A stretch of DNA of 10,728 nucleotides, from the NCBI GenBank assembly GCA_017882405.1, contig JADGPO010000088.1, positions 1 to 10,728 of the forward strand, given 5' to 3'. This DNA is from Solirubrobacteraceae bacterium (lineage in GTDB: Bacteria; Actinomycetota; Thermoleophilia; Solirubrobacterales; Solirubrobacteraceae). Both the position numbers and the translations under genes were made by a program. Below the pieces are notes generated by a model. The model was not told where the DNA came from, did no database searches, and saw only the letters and a list, made by a program, of their open reading frames with translations. Of this stretch, positions 1 through 5,069 are shown one piece after another. Within the stretch, counting starts at the first letter, position 1; each line of letters begins with the position of its first letter.

Positions 1-319
1 GCAGGTCGGCCTGACGCGGCGAGGCGCGGAACGCCTCCCAGCCGAAGCGCGCGATGTCCATCCGGGCGCCCACGATCGTCATCATCTCGATCGCGCAGCA
101 GGCCAGCCCGAAGGTCATCGGGTACAGCGAGTTGCCCTGCGACCACGAAACCGCCTTCTCCACGGTCGTGGTCATGATGCTCTTCTCGACGTAGCGCTCG
201 AGCGCCTCGCCCTCCAGGTCGCCGCGCAGCAGGTCGCGCGACCGCAGCTGGCGCGCACGGAAGTCAGCGGGATCGGATCCCGTCGCCCCGCCGCCGATCG
301 GCTCTCGCTTTATTTCCAT
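1..319 (-). CDS. nuoB: NADH-quinone oxidoreductase subunit B (partial, 3' end outside window)
   Basis: This is the N-terminal 106 codons of NuoB, the complex I subunit that carries iron-sulfur cluster N2 at the junction between the peripheral and membrane arms and passes electrons to quinone. Seen directly: after a variable charged N-terminus (residues 1-45), the reading contains SQGNSLYPMTFGLACCAIEM at residues 60-79. This is the family signature, and its adjacent Cys74-Cys75 pair supplies two of the N2 ligands. It is followed by ARMDIARFGWEAFRASPRQAD. The ATG at 319-317 overlaps the end of nuoA by 10 bases, and GAGGAG lies about 8 bases upstream of it, a good Shine-Dalgarno sequence that also supports translational coupling. 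The remaining cluster ligands would lie beyond base 1. The family identity is very secure. Confidence 0.96.
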   Translation of the reverse strand, partial: MEIKREPIGGGATGSDPADFRARQLRSRDLLRGDLEGEALERYVEKSIMTTTVEKAVSWSQGNSLYPMTFGLACCAIEMMTIVGARMDIARFGWEAFRASPRQADL

Positions 320-672
320 TCCAGGGCTCCTCGGCGCCATACGTATACGAAGGCGACCATCAGCAGGACCACGAACACAATCGTCTCGGCCAGCGCGAAT
401 CCGCCGAACGCCTTGAGCGAAACGGCGATCGGGTACAGGAAGATGACCTCGATGTCGAACAGGATGAACAGCATCGCGATCAGGTAGAAGCTGATCCCGA
501 AACGGAAGCCGCGCTGGATCTCCGACGGCAGCCCGCATTCGTACGGGGCATGCTTGCTCTGGTCGCGCCGCTGGTTCTTCTGCCCGGTGAAGAGGTTGAG
601 CACTCCGAATAGTGCGCCGACGCCTCCACCGAGCAGGAGGAAGACGATCGCCGGCAGATAGCTTCGCAGCAC
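310..672 (-). CDS. nuoA: NADH-quinone oxidoreductase subunit A
   Basis: NuoA is a small membrane subunit of proton-pumping complex I, sitting next to the quinone-binding site. The 120-residue protein has the usual family length and three predicted membrane helices at about 5-28, 60-81 and 92-112. Diagnostic motifs are APYECGLPS (42-50), in the loop between helices 1 and 2, and SFYLIAMLFILFDIEVIFLY (61-80), with the conserved acidic Asp73 and Glu75. The start is GTG at 672-670. It is the first gene of the operon, overlaps nuoB by 10 bases, and probably heads a full nuo operon running left out of the window. A TATAAG hexamer ends 6 bases before the GTG, so the transcript may begin on the start codon. 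The identity is not in doubt. The exact start is likely but unproven. Confidence 0.97.
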   Translation of the reverse strand: MLRSYLPAIVFLLLGGGVGALFGVLNLFTGQKNQRRDQSKHAPYECGLPSEIQRGFRFGISFYLIAMLFILFDIEVIFLYPIAVSLKAFGGFALAETIVFVVLLMVAFVYVWRRGALEWK

Positions 673-678
673 AGCTCT

Positions 679-708
679 CTTATATCACCCGGAAGGCCAG
701 GCTTGTAA
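679..708 (-). promoter_or_regulatory. Predicted nuo operon promoter (near-leaderless)
   Basis: Read on the minus strand, TATAAG at 684-679 matches 5 of 6 bases of the -10 consensus. TTACAA at 708-703 is a weak -35 at an 18-base spacing. Counting from the -10 box puts the transcription start at about 672, the G of the nuoA GTG. The -35 region overlaps the palindrome at 705-719. This is a prediction from sequence only. Confidence 0.5.
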
Positions 709-719
709 CAATTTGTTAC
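705..719. promoter_or_regulatory. Perfect 15-bp palindrome, candidate operator between nuoA and the divergent gene
   Basis: GTAACAA-T-TTGTTAC is a perfect inverted repeat with 7-base arms and a single central base. It is AT-rich inside a GC-rich genome. It overlaps the weak -35 of the nuoA promoter and lies about 78 bases upstream of the divergent membrane protein ATG. This is typical placement for a dimeric regulator that could control both genes. It does not match the Rex consensus (TTGTGAA-N4-TTCACAA) closely enough to name a factor. Confidence 0.5.
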
Positions 720-796
720 TTAGTGCGAAATGCGGCTAGTGGGTCCTGCCGTTCAGGTGGGGGCCCGCCAGCCCGGTGCGTGACACTGGTGCAGCG

Positions 797-1240
797 ATGA
801 AGCTGGTTCACCTGGTGATCGGGATTCTGTCGGTGGTGCTGATCGGCGGCGCGGGCGTGTGGGGCGCCTGGTGCTGGTACCGGGTGCGCAGCAGCCGGCT
901 GTTCTGGCACCTGCTGCGCGCCGGCCAGCTGGCCGTGGTGCTGGAGACCGCGCTGGGTGGCGTGCTCGTCCTGATGGGCCGCAAGGTCTCCGACCTGCAC
1001 CTCATCTACGGCCTGCTGCCGCTGGCCATCTCGATCGTCGCCGAGCAGCTGCGGATCGCCTCGGCGCAGATGGTCCTCGACGCGCGGGGGTTCTCCTCGG
1101 CCGCCGAGGTGGGCGAGCTGCCTGATTCAGAGCAGCGCCTGGTGGTGACGACGATCGTCCAGCGCGAGCTGGGGGTGATGGTGCTGGCCGCCCTGGTCAT
1201 CTTCGTGCTGCTCGTGCGGGCGGCCTCGACGGGGGGCTGA
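797..1240 (+). CDS. Small four-helix integral membrane protein, unknown function
   Basis: I do not recognise a named family. The 147-residue protein has hydrophobic helices at about 4-27, 43-60, 69-86 and 123-141. A compact polar stretch with several Arg residues lies between helices 1 and 2, and a roughly 35-residue acidic loop lies between helices 3 and 4. The segment around 34-90 looks structured: a short loop with charged residues (GRKVSDLH, 61-68), then YGLLPLAISIVAEQLRIAS, with a charged Glu83-Gln-Leu-Arg at the end of helix 3. I chose the ATG at 797. An in-frame GTG at 776 would add seven polar residues. Neither start has a strong Shine-Dalgarno sequence. The gene is divergent from nuoA and shares its intergenic region, so an accessory role in respiration or membrane energetics is possible, but that is only a guess from position. 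Confidence 0.8.
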   Translation: MKLVHLVIGILSVVLIGGAGVWGAWCWYRVRSSRLFWHLLRAGQLAVVLETALGGVLVLMGRKVSDLHLIYGLLPLAISIVAEQLRIASAQMVLDARGFSSAAEVGELPDSEQRLVVTTIVQRELGVMVLAALVIFVLLVRAASTGG

Positions 1241-1248
1241 GCCGGCGC

Positions 1249-1722
1249 TTATGGGAGGGAGTGGTAGCGCCCTCCGTACCAGAGCAACGGCTCGCCGCCG
1301 CCCAGACCCATCGACAGCACCGCGCCGATCGCGACCGTGTGGTCGCCGCCGGGGATCAGCTCCCGCAGCTCGCACGTGGCCCACGCCAGCGCGCCGTCGA
1401 TCACCGGCATCCCCTGCTCGAGGCGATGGGGCACGCTGTCGAGCTTCTCGGCCTCCGGCAGCTTGGACGCGAACACGCCGGCCAGGTCCCGCTGATCGGC
1501 GGCCAACAGGTTCAGCGCGAAGCGGCCCGCCTCGCGCACGATCGGTAGCGTGCGGGCCTGGTTCTCGAAGCACACCAGTGCCAGCAGCGGGTCGAGCGAC
1601 AGGGAGCACAGCGCGTTGGCGGTCATCCCCCCGGAGCTGGTCGCCCCGGCGCTGGTGATCACCGCCACCCCGGTGGCGAAACGGCCGAAGACCTCGCGGA
1701 ACAGCTCCTGGTCGGACTCCAT
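1249..1722 (-). CDS. Flavin reductase-like FMN-binding split-barrel protein
   Basis: The 157-residue protein matches the flavin reductase-like domain (PF01613 type), whose members reduce FMN or FAD with NAD(P)H, often to feed a two-component monooxygenase. Visible motifs in order: FREVFGRFATGVAVITS (8-24), the N-terminal signature; GGMTANALCSLSLDPLLALV (31-50), the flavin-contact strand-turn; NLLA (71-74); and GDHTVAIGAVLSM (126-138), which carries the conserved Gly-Asp-His. The C-terminus, LLWYGGRYHSL, is also typical, and the length is normal. The start is ATG at 1722-1720 with no Shine-Dalgarno sequence. A TATAAG hexamer lies 10 bases upstream. It converges on the membrane protein gene with 8 bases between stops, so no separate terminator fits. 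No partner monooxygenase is in the window, so the substrate and partner are unknown. Confidence 0.9.
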   Translation of the reverse strand: MESDQELFREVFGRFATGVAVITSAGATSSGGMTANALCSLSLDPLLALVCFENQARTLPIVREAGRFALNLLAADQRDLAGVFASKLPEAEKLDSVPHRLEQGMPVIDGALAWATCELRELIPGGDHTVAIGAVLSMGLGGGEPLLWYGGRYHSLP

Positions 1723-1732
1723 CGCCAGGATT

Positions 1733-1738
1733 CTTATA
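1733..1738 (-). promoter_or_regulatory. -10 hexamer for the flavin reductase gene
   Basis: On the minus strand TATAAG (1738-1733) matches 5 of 6 bases of the -10 consensus. It predicts a transcription start near 1726, leaving a leader of about 4 bases before the ATG at 1722. No convincing -35 is visible. Confidence 0.45.
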
Positions 1739-1811
1739 GCGTGCCGCGTCGGCGCGGACGGCGGGGTGCAAGAGGCCCCGGCGCCGGCACCTCTGGTTGC
1801 CGCCGTAGGAG

Positions 1812-1846
1812 GACGCTCGCAGATGTGTTGCTATGTGGCGAGCGTC
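1812..1846. repeat. 9-bp perfect inverted repeat in the flavin reductase/cupredoxin spacer
   Basis: GACGCTCGC (1812-1820) and GCGAGCGTC (1838-1846) are perfect inverted copies separated by 17 bases. The right arm shares bases 1844-1846 with the larger hairpin at 1844-1913, so the two foldings compete. The right arm is also part of a 17-base sequence (1830-1846) found again at 4869-4885 with one mismatch. Confidence 0.6.
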
Positions 1847-1913
1847 GCAAAGCCGGCGCCGGGGATGTCGCTGTTTTCGGCGCCCCGCGCCCGGCTCCTG
1901 CCGGCTTCGCTAC
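1844..1913. repeat. Long imperfect hairpin, REP-like candidate
   Basis: The left arm GTCGCAAAGCCGGC (1844-1857), followed by GCCGGG (1858-1863), pairs with the right arm CCCGGC (1890-1895) and GCCGGCTTCGCTAC (1900-1913). The stem has 20 base pairs positioned with two mismatches, a 4-base bulge (TCCT, 1896-1899) and a 26-base loop. It begins 15 bases downstream of the cupredoxin stop codon on the minus strand. There is no T-tract, so it is not a classical intrinsic terminator. It could protect the 3' end of the mRNA, or be a dispersed palindromic repeat. The surrounding 1723-1928 spacer also holds two copies of the self-palindrome CCGGCGCCGG (1778-1787 and 1853-1862). Confidence 0.6.
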
Positions 1914-1928
1914 ATCCGTTACGAGCGC

Positions 1929-2300
1929 TCACCGCACCCTTAGCGTGCCGTAGGCGCCGAGGGCCTGGTCGGACAGGATCGTCGAGGACATCAGGTACTG
2001 CCCGGGGCTGAGGGTGGCCACCATGTCGGCGGTCTGGCCGGGGGCGAGCGGCTCGGTCGCCGCCGCCTGACGGCCATCGCGGGTGATCACCAGGTCGTGG
2101 GTCAGCCGGCCGTAGTTGTGCACGACGAGCGTGAGCGTCCCCGAGCTGGCCTGCACGTCCTGCGGCGTGACCCGGTACTCGTTGAGGGCGATCTGGACCG
2201 AGCCGCCCGGCCCGACGTTGGCCACGTGGCCGCAGCCGGCGACGGCCGGCGCGAGCAGCGCGGCCACCAGCCAGCTCCGGGGTGAGGGCCTGCCCGACAC
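1929..2300 (-). CDS. Cupredoxin-fold lipoprotein apparently lacking a copper site
   Basis: The 123-residue protein starts with a lipoprotein signal: Arg near the N-terminus, a hydrophobic core at 10-21 and lipobox VAGC with Cys23. It should therefore be membrane-anchored outside the cell. The rest resembles a plastocyanin-like beta barrel: EYRVTPQDV (41-49), GTLTLVVHNYG (54-64), LTHDLVI (66-72), LAPGQT (85-90), LSPGQYLM (97-104) and GTLRV at the end. The His at 68 is where the first copper ligand usually sits. The usual C-terminal ligands (Cys, His, Met) align without gaps to Ser106, Asp111 and Ala116, so the classic type 1 site is missing. The start is GTG at 2300-2298, the first possible start after an in-frame stop at 2309-2307, with no Shine-Dalgarno sequence. 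It is divergent from a cytochrome c gene, suggesting a shared role in extracytoplasmic electron transfer or assembly. Confidence 0.82.
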   Translation of the reverse strand: MSGRPSPRSWLVAALLAPAVAGCGHVANVGPGGSVQIALNEYRVTPQDVQASSGTLTLVVHNYGRLTHDLVITRDGRQAAATEPLAPGQTADMVATLSPGQYLMSSTILSDQALGAYGTLRVR

Positions 2301-2308
2301 GGCACGTC

Positions 2309-2316
2309 ATTATGAT
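2309..2316. promoter_or_regulatory. Overlapping divergent -10 boxes (cupredoxin and cytochrome c)
   Basis: The 8-base core ATTATGAT, with flanking bases, holds two hexamers: TATGAT on the plus strand (2311-2316, 5 of 6 consensus) and CATAAT on the minus strand (2314-2309, 5 of 6). The predicted starts are about 2323 (plus) and 2302 (minus), giving leaders of about 3 and 2 bases before the ATG at 2326 and the GTG at 2300. The two promoters overlap physically, so the genes may be expressed as alternatives. Confidence 0.5.
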
Positions 2317-2325
2317 CTCCGTCCG

Positions 2326-2889
2326 ATGAGCCGGTTGGCGAAGATCCTGGCGCTGGTGGCGGTCTGCGCCATCCCCGGCGTGACCGCCGCCTGCGGCACC
2401 GAGAAGATCCAGGTCAAGAAGTCCCAAGGGGCCGTCTACACGGGCGCTCAGCTGTTCTCCCAGCGCTGCGCGGGCTGCCACACGCTGGACGCCGCCGGCA
2501 CCCACGGCTCGGCGCCCAACCTGCGCACCGCGCAGGCCAACAGCGGCCCCAACTTCAACGTCCGCTGCGAGCGGCCGATCACGCGCGTGCTCTACGCGAT
2601 CGAGAACGGTGGGTTCTCCGGTGCCTACATGCCGCAAAACATCGTCGTCGGCCAGGACGCCAAGGATGTGGCCAAGTTCGTGGCCACCTACGCCGGCAGC
2701 CTGTCCCCCAAGCTGACGGGCGTGGTGCGCTGCCAGAACAAGCCGGTCGGCACGCTGCCCTCACCCGGGCAGACCACTGCACCGGCGTCCAACGGCCCCA
2801 CCGCCAACACCGGCACCGTCGCGACGCCGAAGAGCAGCGGCACGAAACAGGGCGCAGGCAACGGCGCGGCCAGCGGCGCCGGCGGCTGA
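2326..2889 (+). CDS. Class I c-type cytochrome, predicted lipoprotein
   Basis: The 187-residue protein carries one covalently bound haem and should shuttle electrons outside the membrane. Seen directly: a hydrophobic signal at 6-22 ending in lipobox VTAAC with Cys23; the haem motif CAGCH at 48-52 preceded by GAQLFSQR; and the likely axial Met102 in GAYMPQNIV, with DAKDVAKFVATYAG forming the usual C-terminal helix. This is the normal order for a mono-haem cytochrome c domain. Two additional Cys residues (81 and about 136, in RCERP and RCQNKP) may form a disulfide. The last roughly 45 residues are a low-complexity Pro/Ser/Thr/Gly tail. The ATG at 2326 fits the signal peptide start and lies 9 bases after a -10 box, with no Shine-Dalgarno sequence. 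It is divergent from the cupredoxin gene and 18 bases upstream of serS. The redox partner is not identifiable here. Confidence 0.92.
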   Translation: MSRLAKILALVAVCAIPGVTAACGTEKIQVKKSQGAVYTGAQLFSQRCAGCHTLDAAGTHGSAPNLRTAQANSGPNFNVRCERPITRVLYAIENGGFSGAYMPQNIVVGQDAKDVAKFVATYAGSLSPKLTGVVRCQNKPVGTLPSPGQTTAPASNGPTANTGTVATPKSSGTKQGAGNGAASGAGG

Positions 2890-2907
2890 TCCACTGGCGG
2901 CCCGTCG

Positions 2908-4152
2908 ATGCTCGACATCAGGCTGATCCGCCGAGATCCCGGCGGCGTCGTCGCGGCTCTCTCGCGTCGCGGACCAAAGGCCGCCGAAGCGATCCGCGAG
3001 CTGCTGGAGCTCGACGAGCGCTGGCGCGAGGTCAACACCCAGCTGGAGCAGCTGCGCTCCGAGCAGAACCAGGCCTCCAAGGCGCTGCGGGGTGCGCCCG
3101 ACGACGCTCAACGCGCCCAGCTGGCCGAGCTCGCGGCGCGAGGCCGCGCCCTCTCCGACGAGGAGACCGCGCTGCGCGCGCAGCGCGACTCCGCGCTGGC
3201 CGCGCTGCCCAACCTGCCCCAGCCCGAGGCGCCCGACGAGGACACCGTGCTGCGGCAGGTCGGCGAGCGCACTCCCGAGGGGCGCGACCACCTCGAGCTC
3301 GCCGGCGAGCGGATCGACATGGAGCGCGGGGCGCGGCTTTCGGGCTCGCGCTTTGCCTACCTGCGCGGCGAGCTGGTGATGCTCGAACTGGCGCTCGTGC
3401 GGTACGCCATGGAGAAGCTGACGGGCGAGGGATTCGAGCCGGTGATCCCGCCCGTGCTGGTCCGCGAGCAAGCGCTGTACGGGACGGGAATGCTCCCCGA
3501 CACCGAGCAGCAGATCTACCAGCTTCCCAACGACGACCTGTACCTGGCCGGCACCTCCGAGGTCGCCCTGGCCTCTCTGCACCGCGACGAGATCCTGTCC
3601 GCCGACCAGCTACCGCTGCGCTACGCGGGCTTCTCCAGCTGCTTTCGCCGCGAGGCCGGGGCCGCGGGCAAGGACACGCGCGGGATCTTCCGCGTGCACC
3701 AGTTCGACAAGGTCGAGATGTTCAGCTTCGTCGAGCCCGATCAGGCGGCGGCCGAGCACGAGCGGCTGCTGGCGATCGAGGAGTCCATCATGCAGGAGCT
3801 CGAGATCCCCTACCAGGTGGTGGCGATCGCCGTCGACGACCTGGGGGCCTCCGCCGCGATGAAGTACGACATCGAGGCGTGGCTGCCCGGCCAGGGCCGC
3901 TACCGCGAGCTGACGTCGGCCTCGAACACCACCGACTACCAGGCTCGCCGGCTGGACGTGCGCTACCGGCCGGATACGGACCCACCCGCCCGGCCGGCGC
4001 ACCTGAACACGCTCAACGGCACGGCGGTGGCCGTCGGGCGGACGATGATCGCGCTGCTGGAGAACGGTCAGCAGCCGGATGGCTCGGTGGTGCTTCCGGC
4101 AGCGCTGCGTGGCCTGGGCGCGCCGGACGTACTGGCCTCCGCATTGGACTGA
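2908..4152 (+). CDS. serS: Seryl-tRNA synthetase
   Basis: The 414-residue class II synthetase charges tRNA-Ser with serine through seryl-adenylate. The N-terminal part (about 25-100) is rich in Glu, Gln, Arg and Ala heptads, the long antiparallel coiled-coil arm that contacts the long variable arm of tRNA-Ser. The catalytic core shows AGTSEVAL (214-221), the serine-binding loop; motif 2, FSSCFRREAGAAGKDTRGIF (242-261); HQFDKVEMF (264-272); LTSASNTTDYQARRL (335-349); and motif 3, NGTAVAVGRTMIALLEN (370-386) with Arg378. Length and motif spacing are normal. The ATG at 2908 begins the standard MLDIRLIRRDP N-terminus, with only a weak GGCGG upstream. It follows the cytochrome gene by 18 bases and may share its transcript. 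A tRNA-Ser gene lies about 0.9 kb away on the other strand. Confidence 0.98.
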   Translation: MLDIRLIRRDPGGVVAALSRRGPKAAEAIRELLELDERWREVNTQLEQLRSEQNQASKALRGAPDDAQRAQLAELAARGRALSDEETALRAQRDSALAALPNLPQPEAPDEDTVLRQVGERTPEGRDHLELAGERIDMERGARLSGSRFAYLRGELVMLELALVRYAMEKLTGEGFEPVIPPVLVREQALYGTGMLPDTEQQIYQLPNDDLYLAGTSEVALASLHRDEILSADQLPLRYAGFSSCFRREAGAAGKDTRGIFRVHQFDKVEMFSFVEPDQAAAEHERLLAIEESIMQELEIPYQVVAIAVDDLGASAAMKYDIEAWLPGQGRYRELTSASNTTDYQARRLDVRYRPDTDPPARPAHLNTLNGTAVAVGRTMIALLENGQQPDGSVVLPAALRGLGAPDVLASALD

Positions 4153-4180
4153 GGCGCTGGCGCCCGCTAGTCGTGGGCCC

Positions 4181-4714
4181 CTAGTGCGAGGTGACGGCGC
4201 GCAGCGCGCGGGGGCGCCCGCTGTCAAGCACGATCAGCGCTGCCCGCGGCGGTCCGCAGGTGGCGATCCGAGCGCGCATCCGCACGCCGAAGGTGTTCCA
4301 CGGACGCACGACGGCGCGCGCCGTGTCCGGATCCTGGCCGTCGGCGGCCTGCGCGATCGTGGCCGCGAATCCGGTACGGCCCTGGGCCTCCGCATCGGCG
4401 GGCACCAGCAGCTCGGAGACCGGCTTGTTGATGGCCACCTCCTCGCTCATGTCCAGCAGCGACTGAGCCTCCCGCGACATGGCCTGGACGAGCAACGCGG
4501 AATCGACCACCAGGAAGGCATCACGGCTGTCGGGGATGGCGTCCTCGCGGGCCTCCAGCAGCAGACCCAGCCCGCACGAAGTGCAGACCCGGGCGGTCGG
4601 CGCAGGGGCCGATCCGGTCGGCGAAGGGGCCGCGCAATGACCGCAGAACCACTGCCAGGGAACGGCAGGGTCAATTCCGCCTGCAACGAGTCGTAGCGCT
4701 GGTGTTTGCGTCAT
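4181..4714 (-). CDS. Zinc-ribbon plus PAS-like domain protein, unknown function
   Basis: The 177-residue soluble protein combines two parts. Residues 20-50 form a likely zinc ribbon: WFCGHC (Cys24, Cys27) and VCTSCGLGLLLEA (Cys44, Cys47), that is CxxC-x16-CxxC. Residues about 59-165 look like a PAS-type sensor: DAFLVVDSALLVQAMSREAQ (65-84), LLDMSEEVAINKPVSELL (86-103), then TFGVRMRARIATC and PRAALIVL as the closing strands. No kinase, GGDEF, helix-turn-helix or membrane segment follows, so the output partner must be separate. The ATG at 4714 has no Shine-Dalgarno sequence. It converges on serS with 28 bases between the stops. The domain reading is inference from pattern. PAS calls are weak at the sequence level, whereas the four-Cys ribbon is clear. 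Confidence 0.75.
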   Translation of the reverse strand: MTQTPALRLVAGGIDPAVPWQWFCGHCAAPSPTGSAPAPTARVCTSCGLGLLLEAREDAIPDSRDAFLVVDSALLVQAMSREAQSLLDMSEEVAINKPVSELLVPADAEAQGRTGFAATIAQAADGQDPDTARAVVRPWNTFGVRMRARIATCGPPRAALIVLDSGRPRALRAVTSH

Positions 4715-4775
4715 TGAGTCAAGGGTCTCTACCGAGAATGCCGAACCTCCCGCCCAGCCACTTCCCGGACACGAA

Positions 4776-4804
4776 AGTCTAGATACTCATCGCCGTCAAC
4801 GCAA
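4776..4804 (-). promoter_or_regulatory. Possible promoter of the zinc-ribbon/PAS gene
   Basis: On the minus strand, TTGCGT (4804-4799) and TAGACT (4781-4776) are separated by 17 bases and resemble -35 and -10 elements (3 of 6 and 4 of 6). The predicted start near 4769 would give a leader of about 55 bases. An alternative is a weak -10 (TAGAGA) 11 bases before the ATG, which would make this gene near-leaderless like others here. Confidence 0.3.
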
Positions 4805-4838
4805 GGATCTTTAACCGTTGTCCCGTGCGTCGACAGAT

Positions 4839-4864
4839 GTTCGATGTTCGCGATGCGAACGAAC
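4839..4864. repeat. Nested inverted repeat
   Basis: A perfect inner palindrome, GTTCGC-GAT-GCGAAC (4846-4860), is flanked by outer arms GTTC (4839-4842) and GAAC (4861-4864). The GAT triplet appears both as the inner loop and between the left arms. It could be an operator or a small hairpin. The half-site order (GTTC then GAAC) is opposite to the actinobacterial LexA box, so I do not call it an SOS site. Confidence 0.5.
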
Positions 4865-4868
4865 GCGC

Positions 4869-4885
4869 GCTATGCGGCGAGCGTC
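4869..4885 (+). repeat. Second copy of a 17-base dispersed repeat
   Basis: GCTATGCGGCGAGCGTC matches 1830-1846 (GCTATGTGGCGAGCGTC) at 16 of 17 positions, in the same orientation and also intergenic. Both copies are preceded by CAGATGT: at 1820-1826, 3 bases before, and at 4834-4840, 28 bases before. The second copy looks like the first with about 25 extra bases that contain the nested palindrome. Confidence 0.45.
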
Positions 4886-5069
4886 ATCAGGCCTCGTATG
4901 CCAGCGCCCGCGGGAGTTTACGCGCGCTTCGCCTGAAGGGCCGGAAACGGTTCGTCCGCGCGTCCGCGTGCTTCCATTGGTCGTGCTGTGTGCGCCGTTC
5001 CTGGGGCTGATGCTGTCGGGCCGCCGACCGGCGCGGGTGGGTCACGCTGGACTGCGGACCGCGGGACAA

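Larger units (their letters stand above)
4715..5069. other. 355-base stretch without a convincing gene
   Basis: No open frame here looks coding. The short frames starting near 4818 and 4825 have Arg/Ser-rich shadow-like composition, and one of them reads straight through the tRNA. The stretch holds the probable promoter of the zinc-ribbon/PAS gene, a nested palindrome (4839-4864), the second copy of a 17-base repeat (4869-4885) and a small GNRA-capped hairpin (CCG-GAAA-CGG, around 4940-4950). I looked for signal recognition particle RNA, tmRNA and RNase P signatures and saw none. An unrecognised small RNA cannot be excluded. Confidence 0.6.

Noticed and set aside
1831..2637. 268-residue minus-strand open frame across the spacer, cupredoxin and cytochrome genes
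   Set aside because: It overlaps two well-supported genes out of frame or antisense, shows no recognisable motif and passes through the hairpin region.
4153..4164. Terminator between serS and the convergent gene
   Set aside because: GGCGC-TG-GCGCC leaves only a 2-base loop and has no T-tract on either strand.
4846..4860. LexA/SOS box
   Set aside because: The actinobacterial box has GAAC first and GTTC second with a 4-base gap. Here the order is reversed and the gap is 3 bases.
4715..5069. Signal recognition particle RNA or another housekeeping RNA next to tRNA-Ser
   Set aside because: A GNRA-capped CCG-GAAA-CGG hairpin is present, but the conserved SRP core, tmRNA ends and RNase P motifs are not visible.
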